Positions 1 to 6,770 of a stretch of 10,522 nt of DNA are shown in pieces. Source of the DNA: an uncultured Polyangiaceae bacterium (GTDB lineage: Bacteria > Myxococcota_A > Polyangia > Polyangiales > Houyiibacteriaceae); assembly GCA_947259605.1 (NCBI GenBank), contig CAMYMX010000074.1, positions 1 to 10,522 on the forward strand. The letters are read 5' to 3'. How positions within the stretch are numbered: position 1 is the stretch's first letter; every line of letters starts with the position of its first letter. A program made the translations under genes and the position numbers. The notes below the pieces were generated by a model that was not told the DNA's origin, did no database searches, and saw nothing but the letters and a program-made list of their open reading frames with translations.

Positions 1-231
1 GGGATTCTTTTGTGCGGCTTCGCGACGCTCTTCGGTTTGCTCGGCATCATCAAGCTGCCGATGCACAATCATCCAATCTTCGCGTCCGACCGCTTCGAAG
101 CCGCGACCGACGACAAGTACTTCATTTCGATCGAAGCGGGCGACCAAAAGTTCGACCTCGATCGAACCAGGGCCCTCCTCGAGGCTACGAACCCGACGTA
201 CATCGAGCTCGTCGAAGAGGAGGCCACCTAA
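1..231 (+). CDS. actD: ActD, alternative complex III subunit D (C-terminal part)
   Basis: This is the 3' end of a gene that starts before the window; 76 codons are visible, ending in TAA at 229-231. The visible part begins inside a hydrophobic helix (ILLCGFATLFGLLGIIKLP) and continues with a hydrophilic tail containing NHPIFASDRFEAA, an IEAGDQKFD segment and a final RALLEATNPTYIELVEEE. In ActD (DUF3341) proteins a membrane hairpin is followed by this kind of NHP-F-S-RF segment and a ferredoxin-like tail ending in an 'ALLE...VELVEE' stretch. ActD anchors the ACIII quinol:electron-acceptor oxidoreductase in the membrane beside ActC and ActF. The stop overlaps the next start by one base (TAATG), so actE is probably translated by coupling. 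The family call rests on remembered family features and on the actE and actF genes that follow. Confidence 0.87.
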   Translation, partial: GILLCGFATLFGLLGIIKLPMHNHPIFASDRFEAATDDKYFISIEAGDQKFDLDRTRALLEATNPTYIELVEEEAT

Positions 232-851
232 TGCGTACCCTTCTGATCGCACTGGCACTCGCAACGCTTGCGACTGCTTGCATCGGCGGCGAAAGCAGGG
301 AACCGCCGATCGTCGGCATCCGCAACATGTACAACCAGCCCCGCTACGATACCCAGGAGCGCCAGCCGTTCTTCGCGGATCAGCGTTCGATGCGCCCTCA
401 GGTCGAAGGGGCAGTCTCTCGCGAAATGGAACGCTCGCTGACGACCGCGACCGGCCTCGCTGCCAACGAAGGCTATCTCCTGGAGGTGCCGGCGACGGTC
501 ATCGCACGCAGTGGGGGCAGTGCGACGTTTCTGAAGCGCGGCAAAGCCCGCTATGAAATCTACTGCGCAACCTGCCACTCCGTCTCCGGCGACGGCAAAG
601 GCATGGTATCGCGCCGCGCCGCTTCGCTAGGCGCGAGCGGCCTCGTCGCCCCGAGCTTCCACGATGACCGGCTGCGACACATTCCCGATGGCCAGCTCTT
701 TGCGACCATCACCAACGGCCTGCGAAACATGCCGGCGTATGCCCACAACATCCCGGTTGATGACCGGTGGGCCATCGTTCACTACGTTCGCGCACTGCAG
801 CTGAGTCAGGCACCCGTGGCGGCGCTGAAGAATACGGAGCAGTCCAAGTGA
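231..851 (+). CDS. actE: ActE, mono-haem cytochrome c lipoprotein of alternative complex III
   Basis: 206 residues. The ATG at 231 is preceded by a strong ribosome site GAGGAGG (217-223) with a 7-nt gap. The N-terminus is a lipoprotein signal with probable lipobox ATAC at Cys17, so the mature protein should be a periplasmic protein anchored by lipid. The early MYNQPRY / PFFADQRSMRPQVEG stretch is typical of ActE. The single haem-c site is CATCH at residues 112-116, with Met167 in NMPAY as the likely sixth ligand, followed by a closing helix (RWAIVHYVRALQL). ActE takes electrons from the ActA/ActB part of ACIII and passes them on to the oxidase branch. The gene lies between actD and actF with overlapping stop and start codons on both sides, matching the usual actDEF order. 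Confidence 0.93.
   Translation: MRTLLIALALATLATACIGGESREPPIVGIRNMYNQPRYDTQERQPFFADQRSMRPQVEGAVSREMERSLTTATGLAANEGYLLEVPATVIARSGGSATFLKRGKARYEIYCATCHSVSGDGKGMVSRRAASLGASGLVAPSFHDDRLRHIPDGQLFATITNGLRNMPAYAHNIPVDDRWAIVHYVRALQLSQAPVAALKNTEQSK
836..839 (+). promoter_or_regulatory. Ribosome binding site supporting the GTG start of actF
   Basis: GGAG lies 8 nt before the GTG at 848, which overlaps the actE stop as GTGA. This favours GTG 848 over the upstream in-frame ATG at 767, which would overlap actE by 85 nt and add a 27-residue segment with no membrane or family character. Confidence 0.6.
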
Positions 852-2227
852 CGAACGCAAAGGACACAGACTATCGAGTCGGAGACGACCGCATATGGAA
901 GCGCGCCTGGCTCGCGCCCCTCGGTCTCGCCATCGTGGGCGGCCTGCTCGCCTTTCTCACCGCCGACGCGGACAGGCTCGGCTACGCCTACCTGTTTGGC
1001 CTGTTCACGACCGCAACCTTCATGCTCGGGGCACTGTTCCTGGTGTTGGTCCAGTTCCTGACCGCTTCGTACTGGGGTGTATCTTCGCGACGCATCGTCG
1101 AAGTGATCATGTCGGGTGCGCCCGTCGTGGCGCTCTTGGCGCTGCCTTTCATTGCTGGCGTGGCGTTCGGCAAGATTCACATCTATGACGAGTGGCAGAG
1201 CGTGTCGGCTCACGGCGAGCACGCGGAGCCCGATTCGGGGGCTGACCATGCGATCGATCACGAAGAGCACGGAGTCCTCGACTTCGGCTCGGGCGTCGCG
1301 CACGCGCAGGCCGATGGTGAAGAGCACGGCGGGCACAGCGAAGCAGCGGCGCATGATGAAGTGCACTCCCACACCCCGCAGGAAGCAACGCTTCACCACG
1401 AAATCCTAGAGAAGAAAGCCGGCTACCTGAATACCAAGGGCTGGGTTGCCCGCGGTCTTGGTTATCTCCTCGTCTGGTGCGTACTGGCCCTGGCGTACTT
1501 CACTTGGTCGCGTCGCCAAGACAAGGACCACGACCCCAAGCACACCGTTCGGATGCAGAGCCTGGCGGCGCCGTCGTTGATTCTCTTCGCGGGCGCACTG
1601 ACCTTCGCGGCGTTTGATTGGCTGATGTCGCTCGAGGCGGCTTGGTTTTCGACGATCTTCGGCGTGATCATTTTCGCCGGGTCGGCGGTCTCGATTCTTG
1701 CCCTCACGATCCTGATTGGCTTGAGCCTCTACAAGCGTGGCCTGGTCGGCGATTACATCAACATCGAGCACTTCCACGACCTCAGCAGGCTGATGTTTGG
1801 CTTCGTCTGTTTTTGGACCTACGTCCAATTCTCACAGTGGATGCTGATTTGGTACGCTGGCATTCCGGAGGAAGCCACTTGGTTCATGAAGCGCTGGGAC
1901 GGCGGCTGGAAATTCGTCTCTTACGTGCTGATTTTCGGCCACTTCGTCGCGCCGTTCGTCCTTTTGATTTCACGGGTACAGAAGCGCGCGCTTCCCTGGC
2001 TCCAGGTCATGTGCTTCTGGGTCCTTTTCATGCACGTCGTGGACATCTACTGGTTCGTTCTGCCACAGGCCGGAGCCTTCCAGGTTCAGCTCGCAGACAT
2101 CGGGGCGCTCCTGTTCGTCGGAGGCGTCTTCTTCACCTACGTCTTTTGGCAGCTCGGGAAGGTCCCGTTGGTGCCGGTTGGCGATCCACGGCTTCAACGG
2201 AGCCACCACCTCCACCAGATATACTGA
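848..2227 (+). CDS. actF: ActF, multi-pass membrane subunit of alternative complex III
   Basis: 459 residues from a GTG start chosen because GTGA overlaps the actE stop and a GGAG lies 8 nt upstream. About ten hydrophobic helices can be read: roughly residues 22-38, 46-71, 92-107, 200-219, then six more up to the C-terminus. This matches ActF, the NrfD-like sibling of ActC in the ACIII membrane core. Typical segments include WLMSLEAAWFSTIFG, HDLSRLMFGFVCFWTYVQFSQ and the MHVVDIYWFVLP helix. ActF forms part of the membrane domain and, in the described ACIII-oxidase supercomplexes, lies near the oxidase. An unusual loop between helices 3 and 4 (residues 122-184) carries 13 histidines among many Asp and Glu; if the N-terminus is cytoplasmic the loop faces the periplasm. 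The next gene starts 10 nt after the stop. Confidence 0.93.
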   Translation: MTNAKDTDYRVGDDRIWKRAWLAPLGLAIVGGLLAFLTADADRLGYAYLFGLFTTATFMLGALFLVLVQFLTASYWGVSSRRIVEVIMSGAPVVALLALPFIAGVAFGKIHIYDEWQSVSAHGEHAEPDSGADHAIDHEEHGVLDFGSGVAHAQADGEEHGGHSEAAAHDEVHSHTPQEATLHHEILEKKAGYLNTKGWVARGLGYLLVWCVLALAYFTWSRRQDKDHDPKHTVRMQSLAAPSLILFAGALTFAAFDWLMSLEAAWFSTIFGVIIFAGSAVSILALTILIGLSLYKRGLVGDYINIEHFHDLSRLMFGFVCFWTYVQFSQWMLIWYAGIPEEATWFMKRWDGGWKFVSYVLIFGHFVAPFVLLISRVQKRALPWLQVMCFWVLFMHVVDIYWFVLPQAGAFQVQLADIGALLFVGGVFFTYVFWQLGKVPLVPVGDPRLQRSHHLHQIY

Positions 2228-2237
2228 GCGTGCACGG

Positions 2238-2885
2238 ATGAGTACGAAGCAGAAGACACGATTTGCACCCTTTCGCTTCCTGGTGGCCCTTTCGGCCGTC
2301 ATGGTGCTCGGTCCGGGTTGCGGCCAAGGTGATTCGGCCAGGGCGCCCACGAGCGACGATGAGTACGACATCATCAAGCGGCAGCAGGAGGAAGCCCTCG
2401 AGAAGGGAGCGATGCCCATCGCCCAGGCGATGGCGCAGTACGGGTCGACCCGACGCGACGAGTTTGCCGCCCTTGCGCCGCAGCCTTCGGCGGACGAGTC
2501 GGCGGTCAACGGCTGGTCGTTCAAGGGTGCGGCCCCCATCGTGGCGGGTGACGTGACGATGCCGCCCGAGTGCACCGCTGCGGCGAACCCCGAGGCGTGC
2601 TGGGGCAAAAAGCTCAGTATGAGCAAGGGCTGCATGGCTTGCCACGCGGTCGACGGCGTGAAGCAACAGCCCTGCCCCAACTGGAAGGGCCTCTTCGGCG
2701 CGGAGCGACCTCTGGTCAGCGGCGAGAAGGTGGTTGCGGACGAAGCGTACCTTGCCAACTCGATCGTGAACTCCTGGGATCAGGTGGTTCAGGGCTACGG
2801 CAAGACGATGCCGCCGTACAACTTCCCCGAACAGGAAGTCGCGGCCTTGGTTGCCTACCTCAAGTCACTAGGAGAGGGCGGATGA
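2238..2885 (+). CDS. Mono-haem cytochrome c lipoprotein resembling a detached caa3 CoxB haem domain
   Basis: 215 residues. The N-terminus is a lipoprotein signal ending LGPGC, with lipidated Cys28, so the protein should be anchored on the periplasmic side. A charged linker (about 35-100) precedes one cytochrome c domain with CMACH at 132-136 and probable ligand Met191 in MPPY. The pattern KGCMACH, NWKGLFG, VVADEAYLANSI, VQGYGKTMPPY, EVAALVAYLKSL is the one seen in the haem-c domain fused to subunit II of caa3 oxidases. The CoxB encoded downstream lacks that domain, so I infer that this protein fills the role as a separate lipoprotein between ACIII or the di-haem cytochrome and CuA. Extra cysteines at 112, 121 and 146 could form a disulphide. 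The ATG at 2238 has only a weak ribosome site, 10 nt after actF. The stop overlaps the next start as ATGA. Confidence 0.85.
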   Translation: MSTKQKTRFAPFRFLVALSAVMVLGPGCGQGDSARAPTSDDEYDIIKRQQEEALEKGAMPIAQAMAQYGSTRRDEFAALAPQPSADESAVNGWSFKGAAPIVAGDVTMPPECTAAANPEACWGKKLSMSKGCMACHAVDGVKQQPCPNWKGLFGAERPLVSGEKVVADEAYLANSIVNSWDQVVQGYGKTMPPYNFPEQEVAALVAYLKSLGEGG

Positions 2886-3538
2886 TCAGCAAATCGCGCG
2901 CCGCTACGATGATGGTCCTCGCGTCGGCGCTGTCGGTCTCGCTGACCGCTTGCAACGAGCCCAGCCCGGACACGGCCAGTCTCAAGTACAGCGAAGATCT
3001 CTACGATGGCTGCGTCCAGTGTCACGGCGCGAAGGGCGAGGGCAATCCGGAGGTCGGCGCACCTTCCATTGCGGGCCTCGAGCGCTGGTATGTAAAAAGG
3101 CAGCTCCGCGGCTTCAAAAAAGGCTACCGTGGCTTTCACCCGAGCGATGTCGCTGGGAAGCGAATGTATCCTATGGCGCGCGCGCTCGATACGGACGAGA
3201 AGGTCGACTTGGTCTCGAACTACGTCGCCTCGATGGAACCGACTTACCCGGCGTCGACCCTCGAGGGTGGCAATCCGGAAACCGGAAAGATCTACTTCGC
3301 CACCTGCGTGCAGTGCCACGGAGCGAACGCGCGGGGCAATCTGGACGAGTTTGGTCCTCCTTTGGTGGGCGCGAGCGACTGGTACCTGCTGACGCAGCTG
3401 CAAAACTTCAAGGCTGGGCTGCGTGGCACCCAGCCCGACGACGTCATGGGGGCCAAGATGCGCCCGTTCTCCATGACACTGCCCACCGAGCAAGCGATGA
3501 AAGACGTCATCGCGTACATTGGCACCCTATCCGAATAA
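2882..3538 (+). CDS. Di-haem cytochrome c lipoprotein (tandem class I domains)
   Basis: 218 residues. The ATG at 2882 overlaps the previous stop (ATGA) and follows a strong site GGAGAGGG (2871-2878). The signal ends SLTAC with lipidated Cys24. Two similar cytochrome domains follow: haem sites CVQCH at 44-48 and CVQCH at 142-146, each followed by G-P/APS...G, a W-Y-L/V-Q-L-F-K-G-R-G segment, a D-V-G-K-M-P segment and a closing amphipathic helix. Met95 and Met193 are the likely axial ligands by position. The layout is that of cytochrome c4/c553-type di-haem proteins that carry electrons from a quinol oxidase complex to a terminal oxidase. Placement between the ACIII and oxidase genes supports a bridging role in the periplasm. 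The redox partner order is inferred. Confidence 0.88.
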   Translation: MISKSRAATMMVLASALSVSLTACNEPSPDTASLKYSEDLYDGCVQCHGAKGEGNPEVGAPSIAGLERWYVKRQLRGFKKGYRGFHPSDVAGKRMYPMARALDTDEKVDLVSNYVASMEPTYPASTLEGGNPETGKIYFATCVQCHGANARGNLDEFGPPLVGASDWYLLTQLQNFKAGLRGTQPDDVMGAKMRPFSMTLPTEQAMKDVIAYIGTLSE

Positions 3539-3543
3539 GCTAC

Positions 3544-3548
3544 GAGGG
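3544..3548 (+). promoter_or_regulatory. Ribosome binding site for the 36-codon membrane peptide
   Basis: GAGGG lies 8 nt before the ATG at 3557. It is well placed for initiation and supports the short reading frame that follows as a real gene rather than a spacer. Confidence 0.6.
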
Positions 3549-3556
3549 TTTGATAC

Positions 3557-3667
3557 ATGGCTGGCAAAACACGAGATCCCGACAACGAGGCGCATTTTTG
3601 GTGGAAGTGGACCATGATTGGCGCGGCGATCTACATCGGTGTCGTATTCGCTTTCGTTCTCAACTGA
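3557..3667 (+). CDS. 36-residue single-helix membrane peptide in the oxidase operon
   Basis: A very short open frame (36 codons plus TGA at 3665-3667) between the di-haem cytochrome and coxB. It has an ATG with a GAGGG ribosome site, an 18-nt gap before and a 16-nt gap after, the same spacing as its neighbours. The peptide has a charged N-terminus (AGKTRDPDNEAH), an aromatic FWWKW interface patch, and one hydrophobic helix of about 17 residues (MIGAAIYIGVVFAFVL) ending in Asn-stop. Size and layout resemble the small accessory subunits of haem-copper oxidases, such as subunit IV of Paracoccus aa3 or subunit IIa of ba3, but I see no sequence identity that settles this. I infer a small oxidase or supercomplex subunit. 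I am fairly sure it is translated and unsure of its role. Confidence 0.72.
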   Translation: MAGKTRDPDNEAHFWWKWTMIGAAIYIGVVFAFVLN

Positions 3668-3683
3668 CGGTGTAGAGGATCGA

Positions 3684-4424
3684 ATGACTCAAGGAATTTA
3701 CGACTTCATCAAAGGTATCTTCGAGCCACTTGGCGACTACCTCATCGGTTCGTCGGTACCGGTAGCCTCGTCGTTCGCGGGCGACATCGATGCCCTCATC
3801 GCGCTCGTCGCCGTGTTCGTCGGCTTCTGGGCGCTTCTCGCCTATGCGGCGTTCTTCTTCCTGATCTTCCGCTTTCGAGCGAGAGACGGACAGCGCGCGC
3901 AGTACGTCACGGGCGAAGAGAAGGATCTCAAGCGATGGATCACCTATCCGCATGCGGCGATCATCCTTTGTGATTTGGTCATCGTGTTCATGGCGATCAT
4001 GGTTTGGTACAACATCAAGCAGCGTCAGCCCGAGGCGGACAGCACCGTCCGAATCGTTGCGCAGCAATGGGCATGGAACTTCGTTCATCCCGGGCCCGAC
4101 AACGAGCTCGACACCGACGACGACATCAACACCTTCAACGAGTTGCACGTTCAAGTGGGCACGACCTATCACTACGAGCTCATTTCCAAGGACGTTCTCC
4201 ACGATTTCTCGGTCCCCGTGTTCCGTTTGAAGCAGGACGCCATCCCAGGGCGGGTCATGAAGGGCTGGTTCAGGCCCACCCAGGCCGGCGAGTACGACAT
4301 CCAATGCGCCGAGATGTGCGGGATTGGGCACGGAATCATGGGCGCGCGCATCATCATCGAAACCCCTGAGGAACACGCGGCTTGGATGTCGCAGGGCAGC
4401 GCGGGCAAGCTTGCTTCCCGCTGA
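3684..4424 (+). CDS. coxB: CoxB, cytochrome c oxidase subunit II (CuA type, no fused haem c)
   Basis: 246 residues. The ATG at 3684 follows GAGG (3675-3678). Two membrane helices (about 37-62 and 91-109) are followed by a periplasmic cupredoxin domain starting at VRIVAQQWAWNF (122-133), the usual Q-W-W-F electron entry patch with Trp129 and Trp131. CuA ligands are all present: His173 in LHDFSVP, Cys208, Glu210 (backbone), Cys212, His216 and Met219 in CAEMCGIGHGIMG. It accepts electrons from cytochrome c and passes them to haem a in CoxA. The protein stops soon after the cupredoxin fold, with no haem-binding CXXCH, so it is not the fused caa3 form. An acidic insert (DNELDTDDD, 139-147) lies near the CuA domain start and could be a docking surface for a basic cytochrome. 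coxA starts 11 nt downstream. Confidence 0.95.
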   Translation: MTQGIYDFIKGIFEPLGDYLIGSSVPVASSFAGDIDALIALVAVFVGFWALLAYAAFFFLIFRFRARDGQRAQYVTGEEKDLKRWITYPHAAIILCDLVIVFMAIMVWYNIKQRQPEADSTVRIVAQQWAWNFVHPGPDNELDTDDDINTFNELHVQVGTTYHYELISKDVLHDFSVPVFRLKQDAIPGRVMKGWFRPTQAGEYDIQCAEMCGIGHGIMGARIIIETPEEHAAWMSQGSAGKLASR

Positions 4425-4435
4425 ATGGAAAAGTC

Positions 4436-6166
4436 ATGGCTGAAGCAGGCACGGTAGACCCACACGGCGCGCACGCACTCGATGCAGACCACGGGCACCA
4501 CGAGCAGAGTTTCCTGAGCAAGTACATCTTCTCGACCGATCACAAGATCATCGCGATGCAGTACATGTTCACCGGCATCGTGATGGCGCTGATTGGCGGC
4601 TACATGTCGTACGCGTTCCGCATGCAGCTGGCGTTCCCGGGTGAAAGCGTCCCCGGCTACGGCGTCGTCTCACAGGGCGAGTACAACGCTCTGGTCACCA
4701 ACCATGGGACGATCATGATCTTCTGGGTCGCCATGCCCATGCTGATCGCTGCCTTCGGCAACTACCTGATCCCGCTGATGATCGGCGCCGATGACATGGT
4801 GTTCCCGCGCATCAATCGGCTCTCGTATCAAATCTTCCTGATCAGCGCGATTATTCTCATCGTCTCCTTTTTTGTTCCGGGTGGCGGCTTCGGCGGCGCA
4901 TGGACGGCCTATCCGCCGCTTTCGGCGAGTGCTGAATACAACCTCACCCCGCTGGGTGCGACGTTCTGGCTGGTTGCCGTTGCGCTCGAGTTCGTTGCCT
5001 TTCTGCTCGGCGGCATCAATTTCATCACGACTCTGATGAATGCGCGCGCACCCGGCATGAAGATGCACGACATCCCGATGGTCCTGTGGATGATCATCAT
5101 CGCCAGCATCCTCTTCATGGCATCGGTCGGTCCGCTGATTGCGGGCGCCGTGATGCTCTTCATGGATCAGGTCGTGGGCACCGGTTTCTTCGACCCCGAC
5201 CGCGGCGGCGACCCGGTCCTTTGGCAGCACCTCTTCTGGTTCTTCGGCCACCCCGAGGTGTACGTGGTGCTCTTGCCCGCGATGGGGATCGTTGCCGAGA
5301 TCATCTGCACGTTCGCGCGTAAGAAGCTCTTCAACTACAAGCTTATCCTCTACACCGCATTCGCGACCGGGATCATCAGCTTCTTCGTCTGGGCCCACCA
5401 CCAGTTTGTCGCCGGGATCGACCCGCGCATGGCAAACGTCTTCACCATCACCACCCTGATCATCTCCATCCCGATCGCGGAGATGCTTTTCCTCTACATC
5501 GCCACCCTCTACGGCGGCTCCATCCGCCTGACCACGCCGATGCTCTGGGCCTTGTCGTTCATCGCGGAGTTCCTCATCGGTGGCATCACCGGCATCTTCC
5601 TCGGCGCGAGCGGCTCGGACATCTACTTCCACGACACGTATTTCGTGCTCGCTCACTTCCACTACACGTTCTTCCCGATCGCCATCATCGGGTTTTTCGC
5701 TGGAATCACGTATTGGTTCCCGAAGATGTTTGGCCGGATGATGAACGAGACGCTCGGCAAGATTCACTTCTGGGGCACGATCGTTGCTTTCAACTTCATC
5801 TTCATCCCGCTGTTCATTCTGGGTGCCGCCGGTCAGCATCGGCGAATCTACAACTTCCAGAACTTCCCGGACCTTGCGGGCATGCAGGACCTTCGGGTCA
5901 TTGCGACCAGCGCCTTGCTCGTCATGCTCGTCTTCCAGGTGATCTTCCTGTTCAACTTCGTCTACAGCCTCTTCAAGGGCAAGCCAGCCGGCAAGAATCC
6001 CTGGAAGGCCAACACGCTCGAATGGACCGCGGAATCGCCCCCGCCGCATGGCAACTGGCCAGAGCTTCCGAACTGTTACCGAGGCCCCTACGAGTACAGC
6101 GTGCCGGGGCGCGAGGACGACTACTGGCCGCAAGACGTTCCACCGGACACGGCCCCCGCCGAATGA
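4436..6166 (+). CDS. coxA: CoxA, cytochrome c oxidase subunit I (A-type, haem-copper catalytic subunit)
   Basis: 576 residues. I chose the ATG at 4436 because it follows GGAAAAG closely and lies after the coxB stop; the longer frame from 4382 would overlap coxB. Haem and copper ligands are present: His90 and His409 (haem a), His407 (haem a3), His272, His321 and His322 (CuB), with Tyr276 in GHPEVY for the cross-link. Arg469-Arg470 are the usual haem propionate pair. The D-channel set is intact: Asn109, Asp120, Asn127 and Glu274. The K-channel is not: lined up on the His-His pair, the usual P-T-G-I-K reads P-I-A-E-M, giving Met350 where lysine is normal, with Glu349 next to it. The N-terminus is His-rich (DPHGAHALDADHGHH). 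The C-terminal tail (NTLEWTAESPPPHGNWPELP) is normal for the family. It reduces O2 to water and pumps protons. Confidence 0.97.
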   Translation: MAEAGTVDPHGAHALDADHGHHEQSFLSKYIFSTDHKIIAMQYMFTGIVMALIGGYMSYAFRMQLAFPGESVPGYGVVSQGEYNALVTNHGTIMIFWVAMPMLIAAFGNYLIPLMIGADDMVFPRINRLSYQIFLISAIILIVSFFVPGGGFGGAWTAYPPLSASAEYNLTPLGATFWLVAVALEFVAFLLGGINFITTLMNARAPGMKMHDIPMVLWMIIIASILFMASVGPLIAGAVMLFMDQVVGTGFFDPDRGGDPVLWQHLFWFFGHPEVYVVLLPAMGIVAEIICTFARKKLFNYKLILYTAFATGIISFFVWAHHQFVAGIDPRMANVFTITTLIISIPIAEMLFLYIATLYGGSIRLTTPMLWALSFIAEFLIGGITGIFLGASGSDIYFHDTYFVLAHFHYTFFPIAIIGFFAGITYWFPKMFGRMMNETLGKIHFWGTIVAFNFIFIPLFILGAAGQHRRIYNFQNFPDLAGMQDLRVIATSALLVMLVFQVIFLFNFVYSLFKGKPAGKNPWKANTLEWTAESPPPHGNWPELPNCYRGPYEYSVPGREDDYWPQDVPPDTAPAE

Positions 6167-6176
6167 CGAGGCACCG

Positions 6177-6758
6177 ATGAGCACAATGACCAGACCCATC
6201 GCTACGACCCGAAGCGCCACGGGCATACCGACCGGAAAGCTCGCCGTGTGGTGGGTCGTCGGCTCGGAGATCGTGATTTTTGGAGGCCTGCTTGCTTCCT
6301 ACGTCATGTTCCGGCTCGGACACCCCGAGTGGGCCGAGTATGCCTCCCACACCAACACTTGGTTCGGCGGCGCCAACACCTTCGTCCTACTCACATCGTC
6401 GCTCTTCGCGGTGCTTGCGCACCACGCGGCCGAGCACGGCGACGGCAAGAAGGCGGCCAAGTGGCTCCTCGGGACCTGCGCCGGAGGCCTGCTCTTTCTC
6501 TGCATCAAGGCGGTCGAGTGGACCGGAGAGATTCAACACGGCTACACGATCACCGCCAACGGGTTCTGGAGCTTTTATTACACGGCCGCCGGCATCCATG
6601 CCCTTCACGTGATTGCGGGCTGCATCATCATGCTGATCATCGCAAACCAGGCGCGGAAGGGCAAAGAGCTCCATCGCGTCGAGCTCATCGGGATCTACTG
6701 GCACTTCGTCGACATCGTGTGGATTTTTCTCTTCCCGCTGCTCTACATCGCCAAGTGA
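6177..6758 (+). CDS. coxC: CoxC, cytochrome c oxidase subunit III (first copy)
   Basis: 193 residues. The ATG at 6177 follows GAGG (6168-6171), 10 nt after the coxA stop. Five membrane helices can be read, the short form found in many bacterial oxidases. Typical subunit III segments are GSEIVIFGGLLASYV (29-43), FVLLTSSLFAV, IKAVEW with the conserved Glu114, GIHALHVIAG (139-148) and YWHFVDIVWIFLFPLLY (174-190). Subunit III stabilises the active site and proton uptake by subunit I and holds structural lipids; it carries no redox centre. A second, more divergent subunit III gene lies two genes downstream. Confidence 0.94.
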   Translation: MSTMTRPIATTRSATGIPTGKLAVWWVVGSEIVIFGGLLASYVMFRLGHPEWAEYASHTNTWFGGANTFVLLTSSLFAVLAHHAAEHGDGKKAAKWLLGTCAGGLLFLCIKAVEWTGEIQHGYTITANGFWSFYYTAAGIHALHVIAGCIIMLIIANQARKGKELHRVELIGIYWHFVDIVWIFLFPLLYIAK

Positions 6759-6770
6759 GGACTGACGATC

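Noticed and set aside
767..847. Longer actF start at ATG 767
   Set aside because: It would overlap actE by 85 nt and add 27 residues of non-family sequence; GTG 848 has GGAG upstream and the GTGA overlap.
1970..2758. 262-codon antisense frame across actF and the mono-haem cytochrome
   Set aside because: It has no recognisable domain, and the sense strand encodes two clear respiratory proteins with proper starts.
4382..4435. Longer coxA start inside coxB
   Set aside because: The added 18 residues come from the coxB frame overlap and lack a ribosome site; ATG 4436 follows GGAAAAG.
5987..6163. C-terminal tail of CoxA as a novel extension
   Set aside because: The N-P-W-A-T-LEW-T-SPPPH-N pattern is ordinary for bacterial subunit I tails.
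4670..6226. 518-codon open frame antisense to coxA
   Set aside because: Its composition (long runs rich in Asp, Glu, Arg and His) is the typical mirror of a hydrophobic membrane gene in GC-rich DNA, and coxA on the other strand has every catalytic ligand.
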